Assembly (NCBI GenBank): GCA_030680805.1
Contig: JAUXUK010000073.1
Location: forward strand, 1 to 64,000
Length of the DNA stretch: 64,000 nucleotides
Direction of reading: 5' to 3'
DNA from: Sulfuritalea sp.
GTDB lineage: Bacteria; Pseudomonadota; Gammaproteobacteria; Burkholderiales; Rhodocyclaceae
The position numbers and the translations under genes were made by a program. Each line of letters begins with the position of its first letter. Position 1 is the stretch's first letter. Positions 20,185 to 35,422 of this stretch are shown piece by piece. The notes beneath the pieces were generated by a model. That model was not told where the DNA came from. It did no database searches and was given only the letters and a program-made list of their open reading frames with translations.

Positions 20185-20643
20185 ATGAATCAGATCGCCC
20201 GCCTGCTGCCACTCGACAATGTGGTGGCCAATCTCGACGCCAGCAGCAAGAAGCGCGTATTCGAGCAAGTGGGCATTCTGTTCGAGAACCATCAGAGCCT
20301 CGCCCGCAGCACCGTCTACGACGCGTTGTTCGCCCGCGAGAAGCTGGGTTCCACCGGTCTCGGCCAGGGCATTGCCATTCCCCATGGACGCATCAAGGGC
20401 CTCAAGACTCCGGTCGGTGCATTTGCCCGCCTTGAGGCGCCGGTGCAATTTGATGCGCCCGACGGAAAACCGGTCGGCCTGGTGTTTGTCCTGCTGGTGC
20501 CTGAAGCCGCCAACGAACATCACCTGCAACTGCTTTCCGAGCTGGCGCAGATGTTTTCCGACAAGAGCTTCCGCGAACAGCTTGCTACCGCTCCGGATGC
20601 CGCAACGCTGCATGAGCTTTTCGCCAATTGGCACGCGAACTAG
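20185..20643 (+). CDS. ptsN: PTS IIA-like nitrogen-regulatory protein
   Basis: MNQIARLLPLDNVVANLDASSKKRVFEQVG, LGQGIAIPHGRIKGL. Confidence 0.94.
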   Translation: MNQIARLLPLDNVVANLDASSKKRVFEQVGILFENHQSLARSTVYDALFAREKLGSTGLGQGIAIPHGRIKGLKTPVGAFARLEAPVQFDAPDGKPVGLVFVLLVPEAANEHHLQLLSELAQMFSDKSFREQLATAPDAATLHELFANWHAN

Positions 20644-21581
20644 TCGTTTCCCAGCTGTTTGAACGCAACCGCGAGCGGCTCCAGCTCTCGTGGGTCAGCG
20701 GTGCGATGACACGGGCGATTTGCACCACGGAACATGTCGTATCGCCCGCCGACCTGATCGGCCACCTCAACCTGATGCACCCGGAGCGCCTCCAGGTCAT
20801 CGGCACGCCGGAAGTTGCGTGGTCGGCCCGCCATGCGCCGGAAAAGGTGGCGCATCACATGCAGGAGATCTACAGCGCCAAACCGCCCGCCATCATCGTC
20901 GCTGACAACTGTTCGGTTGACGGCGACATCCTCAAGGGTTGCGAAGCCTCGGGCACGCCTCTGCTGCAAACGCCGCTGTCCTCGGCCTTCGTCATCGATA
21001 CCCTGCGCACTTTTGTCTCGCGCCAACTGGCTGAAACCGGCACGCTGCACGGCGTCTTCCTCGACGTATTGGGCATGGGCGTGCTGATTACCGGCGACTC
21101 GGGCGTCGGCAAGAGCGAACTCGGCCTCGAGCTTATTTCGCGCGGACACGGGTTGGTCGCCGATGACGTGGTCGATGTCTCGCGCATCGGGTCCGACACG
21201 CTGGAAGGGCGCTGTCCGGAGTTGCTCAAGGACTTCCTCGAAGTGCGGGGGTTGGGGCTGCTCAACATCCGCACGGTGTTTGGCGAAACGGCCTGCCGGC
21301 GCAAGATGCGCCTCAAACTGATCGTGCACCTGCAAAGGCCGACGCCCGGCGTGCCGGATGCCGCCCGCTTGCCGCTCGATGCGCAGAACGAAACGATCCT
21401 CGGCGTACCGATCCGGCGCGTCACCCTTCCCGTCGCTGCCGGCCGCAACCTTGCGGTATTGCTGGAGGCCGCGGTGCGCGCCACGGTGTTGAAGCTGCGC
21501 GGAATCGACAGCATGCAGGAGTTCATCGACCGGCAGGAAGCAGCGCTCAGGGCCGACAGCGGCCAGGACCCGGTCAACTAA
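20628..21581 (+). CDS. hprK: HPr kinase/phosphorylase
   Basis: GVLITGDSGVGKSELGLELISRGHGLVADDVVDV, EVRGLGLLNIRTVFGE. Confidence 0.95.
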   Translation: MARELVVSQLFERNRERLQLSWVSGAMTRAICTTEHVVSPADLIGHLNLMHPERLQVIGTPEVAWSARHAPEKVAHHMQEIYSAKPPAIIVADNCSVDGDILKGCEASGTPLLQTPLSSAFVIDTLRTFVSRQLAETGTLHGVFLDVLGMGVLITGDSGVGKSELGLELISRGHGLVADDVVDVSRIGSDTLEGRCPELLKDFLEVRGLGLLNIRTVFGETACRRKMRLKLIVHLQRPTPGVPDAARLPLDAQNETILGVPIRRVTLPVAAGRNLAVLLEAAVRATVLKLRGIDSMQEFIDRQEAALRADSGQDPVN

Positions 21582-21655
21582 GCCGTCGAACCCGCGTTAA
21601 AGGAGTACGGCGAACAAGACACTTCCCGCCGCCCATATACCCAAGGAGACTCACA

Positions 21656-22048
21656 ATGAACAAACTGATTGCCGTCGCGATTACCGCCCTGTTCGCTGCC
21701 AACGTAGCCTTTGCAGCGCCGGAAAAGGCCGCTGCTGCTCCGGCCGCGCCTGCGGCTGCCCCGGCGAAAGCCGCCCCGGCTCCCGCTGCTGCTCCGGCGA
21801 AAGCGGCCGAAGCTGCCAAACCGGCGGCTGCCGCCAATGACTGCGAAGCCAAGGCAGTAAGCAAGGATGGCAAGCCGCTCGCCGGCGCCGCCAAGGCCGC
21901 CTCGATCAAGAAGTGCCAGGGTGCCGGCAAGCCGGCCGAAGCCAGCGGCTGCGAAGCCAAGGCCGTGGGCAAGGACGGCAAGCCGCTCGCCGGCGCGGCC
22001 AAGGGTGCCTTCATGAAGAAGTGCGAAGCGGACGCCAAGGCCAAGTAA
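21656..22048 (+). CDS. Exported PsiF-repeat-like protein, Ala/Pro-rich N-terminal half
   Basis: Signal peptide; two C-x27-30-C modules (CEAKAVSKDGKPLAGAAKAASIKKC and CEAKAVGKDGKPLAGAAKGAFMKKC). Confidence 0.7.
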   Translation: MNKLIAVAITALFAANVAFAAPEKAAAAPAAPAAAPAKAAPAPAAAPAKAAEAAKPAAAANDCEAKAVSKDGKPLAGAAKAASIKKCQGAGKPAEASGCEAKAVGKDGKPLAGAAKGAFMKKCEADAKAK

Positions 22049-22069
22049 GTCGGCTTGTCCCGCACGAAA

Positions 22070-22104
22070 CGCCGGCCCCGAATTGGGGCCGGCGTTTTGC
22101 TTTG
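22070..22104 (+). terminator. Rho-independent terminator
   Basis: CGCCGGCCCC gaatt GGGGCCGGCG followed by TTTTGCTTT, 3' of the PsiF-like gene. Confidence 0.85.
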
Positions 22105-22178
22105 TGTCCGAGTCCCTTTGGGCGAGGACGGTATCCCCCGGCGGGATCTGCCGCCCGGGTTCCACTACTGAACTCCCC

Positions 22179-22211
22179 TATGCAACGGGTTGCAATGCAA
22201 TTCGTTGCATA
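22179..22211. promoter_or_regulatory. Candidate PadR operator: TATGCAACG ... CGTTGCATA
   Basis: Perfect 9-bp inverted repeat 15 nt before the padR-like start codon. Confidence 0.6.
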
Positions 22212-22225
22212 GTATTCTTCGCCGC

Positions 22226-22762
22226 ATGGCCCTCGACCATGCCTTGCTGGTTTCCCTGCTCGAAAAACCCAGTTCCGGTTACGAACTGGCGCGCCGCTTC
22301 GACCGCTCGATCGGCTATTTCTGGCATGCCACGCACCAGCAGATCTACCGCGTGCTCTCGCGCATGGAAGCCGAGGGCTGGATAAGCGCCGAAGTGCAAG
22401 CCGGCGAGACCGCCCCCGATCGCAAGGTGTTTTCGGTCACCGCGCAAGGTCGCGTCGAGTTGTCGCGCTGGATCGCGGAGCCGGTCGAGCCGGAAGGCAC
22501 CCGCGACGCGCTGATGGTCAAGCTGCGCGGCGCAGCCTTCGGCGACCCGCAAGGCCTGATCGCCGAACTCGAACACCATCGCGCGGCCCACGCCAACCGG
22601 CTGACCTGTTACCACGTCATCGAAGCGCGCGACTTCGCCGGCACGCTGGATCCCCAGCGTGCCTTGCAGTACATGGTCCTGAAAAGCGGCTTGCGCTTCG
22701 AACAGGGCTGGCTGGAATGGTGCGAAGAGGCGCTCGGCCTGCTGCGCAGTTTTCGACAATGA
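22226..22762 (+). CDS. PadR-family transcriptional regulator
   Basis: MALDHALLVSLLEKPSSGYELARRFDRSIGYFWHATHQQIYRVLSRMEAEGWI. Confidence 0.92.
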   Translation: MALDHALLVSLLEKPSSGYELARRFDRSIGYFWHATHQQIYRVLSRMEAEGWISAEVQAGETAPDRKVFSVTAQGRVELSRWIAEPVEPEGTRDALMVKLRGAAFGDPQGLIAELEHHRAAHANRLTCYHVIEARDFAGTLDPQRALQYMVLKSGLRFEQGWLEWCEEALGLLRSFRQ

Positions 22763-22771
22763 ACGACTTAT

Positions 22772-24899
<2,128 letters not shown>

Positions 24900-24911
24900 A
24901 CGGAAAGGCTT

Positions 24912-25012
24912 TACCGCAGAGGCGCAGAGGTAACGCAGAGGAAGGCAATAACGATACGTGCTTTCGCTTTTCTCTGCGTTACCTCTGCGCCTCCGCGCCT
25001 CTGCGGTGAGTT
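24912..25012. repeat. CGCAGAGG-type long inverted repeat, copy 1
   Basis: ACCGCAGAGGCGCAGAGGTAACGCAGAG ... CTCTGCGTTACCTCTGCGCCTCCGCGCCTCTGCGGT. Confidence 0.85.
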
Positions 25013-25019
25013 CTTCGCG

Positions 25020-26111
25020 TCACGCCAGAAACTCGCTCCACGGCCCCGACACGCGAACCGACAGTGGTTCGTAGCCGGGCATCGCCAGCAAGCGCTGGCG
25101 GAAGGTGTTGCCCTGCAGTCGCGCCAGAAGCGCTTTGCCCTCCGGGCTGCCGGCGATGGACGAACGCATGGCAAAGCCGTAACGCTCCCAGATCAGCGGC
25201 ACAAAGCCAAGGTCATAGCGCGCCGCCGCCGCCTCGATGCCGAAGCCGACATCGGCCTGGCCGGCCGCCACGGTGGCGGCAATCGCCTCATGGGTGAATT
25301 CCTCATGGGCGTAACCGTCGATGCTCTCCGGCCGCAATCCGTTGGCCGCCAGCAACTGGTCGATCAGGCTGCGTGTGCCCGATCCGCGCTGGCGGTTCAC
25401 CATGCGCAGGCCGCGCCTCGACGCATCGGCCAGGCTTTGCAACCGGTGCGGATTGCCGCGCGCCACGATCAGGCCCTGGCAGCGGCGCATCAGCGGCAGG
25501 CAGACATGCAACGACGGCTTCAGCCAGCGCCCGAGCCAGCTTTCCAGTTGTGCGGCGGTCCAGCTTTCCGGAACGTGAAAACCGGCGATGTCGCATTCGT
25601 CGCGCCCAAGGCCGGTCAGCGCCTCCTCGCTACCACGCCAGAACAAGTCGAAGCGGACGCGGCGGCCATGCTCGACCCAGTCGGCCAGCGCCAGATCGTG
25701 GCTCGCCGCCAAACGCAGTCGATCCGGCACCGCGCGCACCATAGGTGCCAGCAAGTCTTCGAGCCGGCGTTGCCACGGCGCATGCACCGCATCGAGCGCA
25801 ACACGGGCCGAGGCATCGAGTTGCACCAGCGATGCGCCGAACTCGGTCAGCCGCGTGCCCCGTCCGCGTTCCATGACCACCAGCGGCGCACCCAAGGCTT
25901 GCTCGCAGTCGCGCAACAAGCCCCATGCCGAACGGTAAGACATTCCGGCCTGCTTCGCCGCGTTGCCCAAGGCACCCTCCGCCGCAAGAGCCGTGAGCAG
26001 GCCCAGCAGGCGACTGGTATCGACATCCCCCAGCAGCGGTCCGAAATCCCAAGCCCAGCGCAGACGAGGCAAATCGGGCTTCAAACGCGTAGTTGTTGCA
26101 GCTGATGACAT
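25020..26111 (-). CDS. LysR/ModE-type HTH regulator with a periplasmic-binding-protein-like effector domain
   Basis: N-terminal ModE-like HTH (AAEGALGNAAKQAGMSYRSAWGLLRDCE) plus PBP-like domain; divergent from the tup-like operon. Confidence 0.85.
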   Translation of the reverse strand: MSSAATTTRLKPDLPRLRWAWDFGPLLGDVDTSRLLGLLTALAAEGALGNAAKQAGMSYRSAWGLLRDCEQALGAPLVVMERGRGTRLTEFGASLVQLDASARVALDAVHAPWQRRLEDLLAPMVRAVPDRLRLAASHDLALADWVEHGRRVRFDLFWRGSEEALTGLGRDECDIAGFHVPESWTAAQLESWLGRWLKPSLHVCLPLMRRCQGLIVARGNPHRLQSLADASRRGLRMVNRQRGSGTRSLIDQLLAANGLRPESIDGYAHEEFTHEAIAATVAAGQADVGFGIEAAAARYDLGFVPLIWERYGFAMRSSIAGSPEGKALLARLQGNTFRQRLLAMPGYEPLSVRVSGPWSEFLA

Positions 26112-26156
26112 ATATGGCCCTTTGTTTGCATAGCTTACGCTTCACAGCCCATATGT
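26108..26156. promoter_or_regulatory. Candidate operator between the regulator and tup-like operon: ACATATATGGC ... GCCCATATGT
   Basis: Imperfect inverted repeat in the divergent promoter region; left arm covers the regulator start codon. Confidence 0.4.
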
Positions 26157-26183
26157 AGTGCACTGCATAGATCGCCGCCCTTC

Positions 26184-26884
26184 ATGCACGAATTCAACGA
26201 ACCCCTGGTCACCGCCTGGCAGCTCGTGGCCGGGGCCGATGCGCGCCTGGCCGGGATCGTCCTGCTCAGCCTGCGCGTCAGCTTGGCGGCGACCCTGATC
26301 GCCTGCGTGATCGGCATGCCGATCGGCGCCTTGCTCGCGGTCGGCCGCTTTCCCGGGCGGCGCGCGCTGATTGTGCTGTTCAACGGCCTCATGGGCCTGC
26401 CGCCGGTGGTGGTGGGCCTGCTGGTGTATCTGCTGCTGTCGCGCGCCGGGCCGCTGGGGCAATTCGGCCTGTTGTTTTCGCCCACCGCCATGGTGATCGC
26501 GCAGGCGGTGCTGGTGACGCCGATCGTCGCGGCGCTGACGCGGCAGGTGATCGCCGACGAATGGGCCGAGTACCGCGAGCAGCTGCGTTCGCTGGGAGCG
26601 AGCCGGACGCGCGCCGCCGCGACCCTGCTCTGGGACGGCCGCTTCTCGCTATCGACGGCGGCGCTGGCCGGTTTCGGCCGCGCCATTGCCGAAGTCGGCG
26701 CGGTGATGATCGTCGGCGGCAACATCGACGGCGTCACGCGCGTGATGACCACCACCATCGCGCTGGAAACCAGCAAGGGCGACCTGCCGCTGGCGCTGGC
26801 GCTGGGCGTGATCCTGATCGCCGTGGTGCTGGCGATCAATGCCGTCGCCTATGCGCTGCGCGACTGGGCCGAAAGGCACTGGGG

Positions 26885-26888
<4 letters not shown>
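26184..26888 (+). CDS. tupB: Tungstate/oxyanion ABC transporter permease (TupB-like)
   Basis: ABC permease; EYREQLRSLGASRTRAAATLLWDGRFSLSTAALAGFGRAIAEVGAVMIVGGNI. Confidence 0.87.
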
Positions 26889-27573
<685 letters not shown>

Positions 27574-27577
<4 letters not shown>

Positions 27578-28395
27578 TCGGACGTCGCCTGTTCTGCTCC
27601 ACCCTGACCGCGCTCGGCTTGCTGGCTGCCGCCACAGGCCAGGCCCAGGAGCGCTTCATCACTGTTTCATCGACCACCTCGACCGAGCAATCCGGCCTCT
27701 TCGGCCATCTATTGCCGATTTTCGAAAAAACCAACGGCATCAAGGTGCGCGTAGTTGCCTTGGGCACCGGCCAGGCGCTTGATCTGGCGCGGCGTGGCGA
27801 TGCCGACGTGGTCTTCGTCCATGACAAGGCCGCCGAGGAGAAATTCATCGCCGAAGGCTACGGCGTCAAGCGCCAGGAAGTCATGTACAACGACTTCGTC
27901 GTGATCGGCCCCAAGGCGGACCCGGCCAAGGCGGCGGGCAAGGACATCCTCGAAGGCCTGCGCCGCATCGAAGCGGCGAAAGCACCCTTCGTTTCGCGCG
28001 GTGACAAGAGCGGCACCCACGCCGCCGAGTTGCGCTACTGGAAGGCCGCCGGCGTCGATCTGGACAAGGCAAAGGGCGCCTGGTATCGCGACACCGGCTC
28101 CGGCATGGGCCCGGCGCTCAACACCGCCGCTTCGATGAACGCCTACCTCCTCGCCGACCGTGGCACCTGGCTCTCGTTCAAGAATCGCGGCAATCTCGGC
28201 ATCATCGTCGAAGGCGACACGAAGCTGTTCAACCAGTACGGCGTGATCCTGGTCAATCCCGCAAAGCATCCGCACGTGAAGCAGGCCGATGGGCAGAAGT
28301 TCATCGACTGGGTGGTTTCGGCCGAGGGCCAGAAGGCCATCGCCGACTACAAGATCGGCGGCGAACAGTTGTTCTTTCCGAACGCCAAGCGCTGA
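27574..28395 (+). CDS. tupA: Tungstate-binding periplasmic protein (TupA-like)
   Basis: [53 protein letters not shown] (TTTS-type site); signal peptide. Confidence 0.9.
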
Positions 28396-28475
28396 CCGGG
28401 CTGGGTTTGCGGCGGCGGGGCAGTAGAATACGGCCCTCGCCGAATTCCCCCGGCGCATCAACCGGTTGCACTGCC

Positions 28476-30107
28476 ATGCTCGTCGCATCAAACGTCACCA
28501 TCCAGTTCGGCGCGAAGCCGCTTTTCGAAAACGTCTCGGTCAAGTTCGGCGAAGGCAACCGCTACGGCCTGATCGGCGCCAACGGCTCGGGCAAGACCAC
28601 CTTCATGAAGATCCTCGCCGGCGTGCTGGAGTCTTCCGCCGGCAATGTCTCGCTCGATCCCGGCGAGCGCATGGCCTACCTCAAGCAGGACCAGTTCGCC
28701 TACGAAAACGTGCGCGTGCTCGACGTGGTGATGAAGGGCCACGCCGAGATGTGGGCCTGCATGTCCGAGCGCGACGCGATCTACGCCAACCCGGACGCGA
28801 CCGAAGACGACTACATGCGCGCCGCCGAGCTGGAATCGCATTTCGCCGAGTACGACGGCTACACCGCCGAATCACGCGCCGGCGAACTGCTGCTCGGCGC
28901 CGGCATCCCCACCGACAAGCACAACGGGCCGATGAGCGAAGTGGCGCCGGGCTGGAAGCTGCGCGTGCTGCTGGTGCAGGCACTGTTCGCCAACCCGGAC
29001 ATCCTGCTGCTCGACGAGCCGACCAACAACCTCGACATCAACACCATCAGGTGGCTGGAGGACATCCTCAACGTGCGCGAGAGCACCATGATCATCATCT
29101 CGCACGACCGCCATTTCCTGAACCAGGTGTGCACTCACATGGCCGACCTCGACTACGGCACGATCAAGGTCTATGGCGGCAATTACGACGACTTCATGGA
29201 AGCCTCGACCGTCGCGCGCGAGCGCCAGGTCTCGGCCAACACCAAGGCCAAGGAGCGCGTCGCCGACCTGCAGGGTTTCGTGCGCCGCTTCTCGGCCAAC
29301 AAGTCGAAGGCGCGCCAGGCCACCAGCCGCCTCAAGCTGATCGAAAAGATCCGGCCGGAAGACATCAAGCCCTCCTCGCGCCAGTATCCGTGGATCCGCT
29401 TCGACTTCGACGAGAAGGAAAAGCTGCACCGCCTGGCCTGCGAAATCGAGAACCTCGGTTTCGGCTACGAGCCGAAGGTGCCGATCATCAAGTCGCTGTC
29501 GCTGAGCATCGAGGCCGGCGACAAGGTCGCCATCATCGGCGAGAACGGCGTCGGCAAGACCACGCTGCTGCGCCTGCTGGAGGGCGAAAAGCTGGGCGGC
29601 CTGGCGCCGCTGGGCGGCAAGGTGAAGTGGGCCGAAAAGGCCCGCCCCGGCGTCTTCGCCCAGGATCACGCGGCCGACTTCGCCGACAAGACGCCGCTCA
29701 CCGAATGGATCGTGCAGTGGGTGCGGCAGGGCGGTTACGAAGGCGGCGATGTCGAAACCCTGATCCGAGGCACACTGGGCCGGTTGCTGTTCTCCGGCGA
29801 TGACGCCAAGAAACCGGTGAATGTGATTTCCGGCGGCGAACAGGGTCGCATGCTGTTCGGCAAGCTGATGCTGCTGCGGAACAACGTGCTGCTGATGGAC
29901 GAACCGACCAACCACCTCGACATGGAATCCATCGAGTCGCTCAACACCGCGCTGGAAAAATATCCCGGCACGCTGATCTTCGTTTCGCATGACCGCGAGT
30001 TCGTCTCCTCGCTGGCGACGCGCATCATCGACATCAAGCCGGATCGCAGCATCGTCGACTATCGCGGCAGCTATGAGGAGTATCTGGCGAGCCAGGGGCT
30101 GGGATGA
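28476..30107 (+). CDS. ybiT: ABC-F family ATPase (YbiT-like)
   Basis: Two ABC domains without [49 protein letters not shown]. Confidence 0.9.
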   Translation: MLVASNVTIQFGAKPLFENVSVKFGEGNRYGLIGANGSGKTTFMKILAGVLESSAGNVSLDPGERMAYLKQDQFAYENVRVLDVVMKGHAEMWACMSERDAIYANPDATEDDYMRAAELESHFAEYDGYTAESRAGELLLGAGIPTDKHNGPMSEVAPGWKLRVLLVQALFANPDILLLDEPTNNLDINTIRWLEDILNVRESTMIIISHDRHFLNQVCTHMADLDYGTIKVYGGNYDDFMEASTVARERQVSANTKAKERVADLQGFVRRFSANKSKARQATSRLKLIEKIRPEDIKPSSRQYPWIRFDFDEKEKLHRLACEIENLGFGYEPKVPIIKSLSLSIEAGDKVAIIGENGVGKTTLLRLLEGEKLGGLAPLGGKVKWAEKARPGVFAQDHAADFADKTPLTEWIVQWVRQGGYEGGDVETLIRGTLGRLLFSGDDAKKPVNVISGGEQGRMLFGKLMLLRNNVLLMDEPTNHLDMESIESLNTALEKYPGTLIFVSHDREFVSSLATRIIDIKPDRSIVDYRGSYEEYLASQGLG

Positions 30108-30134
30108 TTGCCTCGCTTGCAGGATGCAGCGACT

Positions 30135-30152
30135 TGTATTACAGTTAATACA
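30135..30152. promoter_or_regulatory. Candidate antitoxin operator TGTATTA-cagt-TAATACA
   Basis: Perfect 7-bp inverted repeat 24 nt upstream of the RHH antitoxin start. Confidence 0.6.
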
Positions 30153-30175
30153 TTGCGTTCCAGAGAGCTGCCGCC

Positions 30176-30451
30176 ATGACCACCACCGTTCGCCTTCCGC
30201 TCCGCGTTGAACAAGCGCTGGCGACGTATTGCGTCGAAGCCAAGCGCACCAAGTCGGAAGTGATCGTCGAGCTTCTGGAGCAGCGCTTCATGGGCACCGA
30301 CAGCGAGCGCACGCCCTACGAACTGGCGCAGGAAGCCGGCTTCATCGGCTGCGTATCTGGCAAGAGCGCTGGCAAGTCGCACGCGGGCAACACCAAGGAA
30401 CGCGTCGCCGCCGCCATTCGCAAGAAGCACGGCAAGAAGCCGGTCGCGTGA
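30176..30451 (+). CDS. Ribbon-helix-helix antitoxin
   Basis: MTTTVRLPLRVEQALATYCVEAKRTKSEVIVELLEQRF; overlaps PIN toxin by ATGA-type junction. Confidence 0.82.
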   Translation: MTTTVRLPLRVEQALATYCVEAKRTKSEVIVELLEQRFMGTDSERTPYELAQEAGFIGCVSGKSAGKSHAGNTKERVAAAIRKKHGKKPVA

Positions 30452-30864
30452 GTTCAATCCTGGTCGATACCGGTCCGCTGGTGGCGCTGGCGGACAAGCG
30501 CGACAACGCCCACGCCGAATGCAAGGCCTTCCTCGCCGCCTATCGCGGCCGGCTGGTGACGACCTGGGCGGTGCTCACCGAGTTCTCGCACCTGGCGCCA
30601 TCGGTATCCGCCACGCTGCCGCTGTATCGCTGGATCGACAAGGGCGGACTGGAATTGCTGCCGCTCGGCCGCGATGAACTGGTGCGCGCCATCGACTGGA
30701 TCGAAAAGTATGCCGATCGGCCGATGGACCTAGCCGACGCCTCACTGGTGGTCGCCGCCATGAACACCGGCATCCACACGGTGTGGACCCTCGACCGCAG
30801 CGACTTCGAGACCTATCGGTTGCCGGGACGCAAGCGCTTTCGGCTCGCGGTGATGCCCAAATGA
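30448..30864 (+). CDS. PIN-domain toxin (VapC-like)
   Basis: SSILVDTGPLVALADKRDNAHAECKAFL ... PMDLADASLVVAAMNTGIHTVWTLDRSDF. Confidence 0.88.
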   Translation: MSSILVDTGPLVALADKRDNAHAECKAFLAAYRGRLVTTWAVLTEFSHLAPSVSATLPLYRWIDKGGLELLPLGRDELVRAIDWIEKYADRPMDLADASLVVAAMNTGIHTVWTLDRSDFETYRLPGRKRFRLAVMPK

Positions 30865-31417
30865 GCCCGTTGCGCGACGCTGCCCGCTTCATCCTCAAAC
30901 TGCTCGGCTGGACGCTGATCGACCTGCCGCAGCGTCCGCCCAAGGCCGTGGTGATCGCTTATCCGCACACCTCGAACTGGGATTTTCCGGTGACGCTGCT
31001 GGCGATCGCCGCGCTGCCCTTCGGCGCCCACTGGGTGGGCAAGGACACCATGTTTCGCGGCATGCTGGGGCCGATCATGCGCGCCTTGGGGGGCATCGCA
31101 GTGAACCGCCGCGAGCGCACCGGTTTCGTCGAGCGGCTGGCCGACGAATACCGTCGTCGCGAGAATTTCCACATGATCATCGCCACCGAAGGCACGCGTC
31201 GCCGGCAGGAAGGATGGAAATCGGGTTTCTACCGGATCGCCGTGGCCGCCAAGGTTCCGGTGATCATGGCCACCGTCGATTACGGCAAGCGCGAGGTCGG
31301 CCTGCTGGCCAGCATCGAACTGAGCGGTGACCAGGACGCAGACATGGCGCGCATCACAGCCTGCTACGAGGGTCGCACCGGCTTTCACCACGAGAACGCT
31401 TCACCGATACGACTTCT

Positions 31418-31421
<4 letters not shown>
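30861..31421 (+). CDS. 1-acyl-sn-glycerol-3-phosphate acyltransferase-like protein
   Basis: PHTSNWDFPVTLLAIAALPFGAHWVGKDTMFRGMLGPIMRALGGIAVNR, IIATEGTRRR. Confidence 0.88.
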
Positions 31422-33415
<1,994 letters not shown>

Positions 33416-34636
33416 ATGGCAGCAAAGGCCCCGACCAAGCCCGCCACCACGACGCGCAAGACCGCGCCCAAGACCGCGCCCAAGACCGCCGCCAAGCCGG
33501 CAGTCAAGCCGGCAACCGCGTTGACCACCCAGTCCGCCGCCAGGCCGAAGCCGGAGCGGCGACCGACGTCCGGCGATGTGGCGCCCTCGCGCACGGCGAA
33601 GGGCATCAAGGACTTCGTGGTCAAGGACCGTTCGGATGCCGCCCGCGATTCAAAGGTCGAGGCAGTGCGCGACATCATTTCCCATTCCAGGCCCGGCGAT
33701 GGTGCCAAGCTCGCGCAGGGGCTCAAGGCGGTGGTCGAAGGCGCCTCGCCCGACGATATCGAGGCGCTCAAGCAGGCCCTGCTGGAGCGCGAAGTGGCGG
33801 CCAGCGAACATCCGGATGAGGAACTGGCACCCGGCTGGCGCGAAGGCGGCTACCCCTACCGCCACCTGATGACGCGGCGCAATTACGAGAAGCAGAAATA
33901 CCACCTGCAGGTCGAACTGCTCAAGCTGCAGGCCTGGGTCAAGGACACCGGGCAGAAGGTGGTGATCCTGTTCGAGGGCCGCGACGCCGCCGGCAAGGGC
34001 GGCACCATCAAGCGTTTCATGGAACACCTGAATCCGCGCGGCGCGCACGTCGTGGCCTTGGAGAAACCCTCGGAGACCGAGCGCGGCCAATGGTACTTCC
34101 AGCGCTACGTGCAACACCTGCCGACCGCCGGCGAGATCGCGCTGTTCGACCGCTCCTGGTACAACCGTGCCGGTGTCGAGCGCGTGATGGGCTTCTGCAC
34201 CGATGCCGAGTATGAAGAATTCATGCGGCAGACGCCGGAGTTCGAACGCACGCTGGTCAGGAGCGGCGTGCATCTGATCAAGTTCTGGTACTCGGTGTCG
34301 CGCCCCGAGCAGCGGCGCCGGTTCAAGGAACGCGAAACGCATCCGCTCAAGCAATGGAAGCTGTCGCCAATCGACCTCGCCTCGCTCGACAAGTGGGACG
34401 ACTACACCAAGGCCAAGGAAGCGATGTTCTTCCACACCGATACCGCGGACGCGCCGTGGACGGTGATCAAGTCGGACTGCAAGAAACGCGCGCGACTCAA
34501 TGCGCTGCGCTACGTGCTGCACAAGCTGCCCTACACCAACAAGGACGTGGCGCAGATCGGCACGCTCGACACGCTGCTGGTGGGCCGCGCCCACATCGTC
34601 TACGAGCGCGGCGAAAAAAGCGGCGTGCTGATATAG
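33416..34636 (+). CDS. ppk2: Polyphosphate kinase 2, with Lys/Ala/Thr-rich N-terminal extension
   Basis: VVILFEGRDAAGKGGTIKRFMEHLNPRGAHVVALEKPSETERGQWYFQRYVQHLPTAGEIALFDRSWYNRAGVERVMGFC. Confidence 0.95.
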   Translation: MAAKAPTKPATTTRKTAPKTAPKTAAKPAVKPATALTTQSAARPKPERRPTSGDVAPSRTAKGIKDFVVKDRSDAARDSKVEAVRDIISHSRPGDGAKLAQGLKAVVEGASPDDIEALKQALLEREVAASEHPDEELAPGWREGGYPYRHLMTRRNYEKQKYHLQVELLKLQAWVKDTGQKVVILFEGRDAAGKGGTIKRFMEHLNPRGAHVVALEKPSETERGQWYFQRYVQHLPTAGEIALFDRSWYNRAGVERVMGFCTDAEYEEFMRQTPEFERTLVRSGVHLIKFWYSVSRPEQRRRFKERETHPLKQWKLSPIDLASLDKWDDYTKAKEAMFFHTDTADAPWTVIKSDCKKRARLNALRYVLHKLPYTNKDVAQIGTLDTLLVGRAHIVYERGEKSGVLI

Positions 34637-34649
34637 GCATGGAAATGCT

Positions 34650-34758
34650 TACACCGCAGAGACGCAGAGGCGCGGAGGATGCGCAGAGAAAGGCATGGGC
34701 TTTTGGTTTTCCTCTGCGTCGCCTTTCTCCGCGCCTCTGCGCCTCCGCGGTAAAGTCT
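34650..34758. repeat. CGCAGAGG-type long inverted repeat, copy 2
   Basis: ACCGCAGAGACGCAGAGGCGCGGAGG ... CTCCGCGCCTCTGCGCCTCCGCGGT. Confidence 0.85.
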
Positions 34759-34786
34759 TTATCGTTTTTTGCGTGGCCAGCCTGAA

Positions 34787-35422
34787 ATGTACCTGCCCGC
34801 CCATTTCGAGGAAAGCCGCGTCGAGGTGCTGCATGCGCTGATGGGCGAGCATCCTTTCGCCACGCTGGTCACGCAGGGCGGCGAAGGCCTGACGGCGAAT
34901 CACCTGCCCCTGCACCTCGAGCCCGAGGCCGGACCGTTCGGCGTGCTGCAGGGCCACGTCGCGCGCGCCAACCCCCTGTGGCGCGAATCGGCCGAGACGG
35001 ACGTGCTGGTGGTGTTTCACGGCCCGCAGGCCTACGTCACGCCCTCGTGGTACGAAACCAAGCGCGAGCACGGCAAGGCCGTGCCGACCTGGAACTACGT
35101 CGTCGTCCATGCCCACGGCCGGCTGCGGGCGATCGACGACGCGGACTGGCTGCTCGGCAACCTCGAAGCCCTGGTCGCCCACCACGAGGCCAACTTTGCC
35201 GAACCCTGGCAGATTGGCGATGCGCCGGCCGACTACATCGACAAGATGCTGGCGGCCATCGTCGGCATCGAAATCGAACTCACTGCGCTCAAAGGCAAGT
35301 GGAAGGTCAGCCAGAACCAGCCCCCCGCCAATCGCGCCGGGGTCATCGCCGGCCTGCGTTCGCTCGACACTGACGCCGCCGCGGCGATGGCCGGCCTGGT
35401 GGCCGGCACCTTGCCCCCATGA
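34787..35422 (+). CDS. FMN-binding negative transcriptional regulator (PaiB family)
   Basis: MYLPAHFEESRVEVLHALMGEHPFATLVT, GPQAYVTPSWYETKREHGKAVPTWNYVVVHAHG. Confidence 0.92.
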   Translation: MYLPAHFEESRVEVLHALMGEHPFATLVTQGGEGLTANHLPLHLEPEAGPFGVLQGHVARANPLWRESAETDVLVVFHGPQAYVTPSWYETKREHGKAVPTWNYVVVHAHGRLRAIDDADWLLGNLEALVAHHEANFAEPWQIGDAPADYIDKMLAAIVGIEIELTALKGKWKVSQNQPPANRAGVIAGLRSLDTDAAAAMAGLVAGTLPP

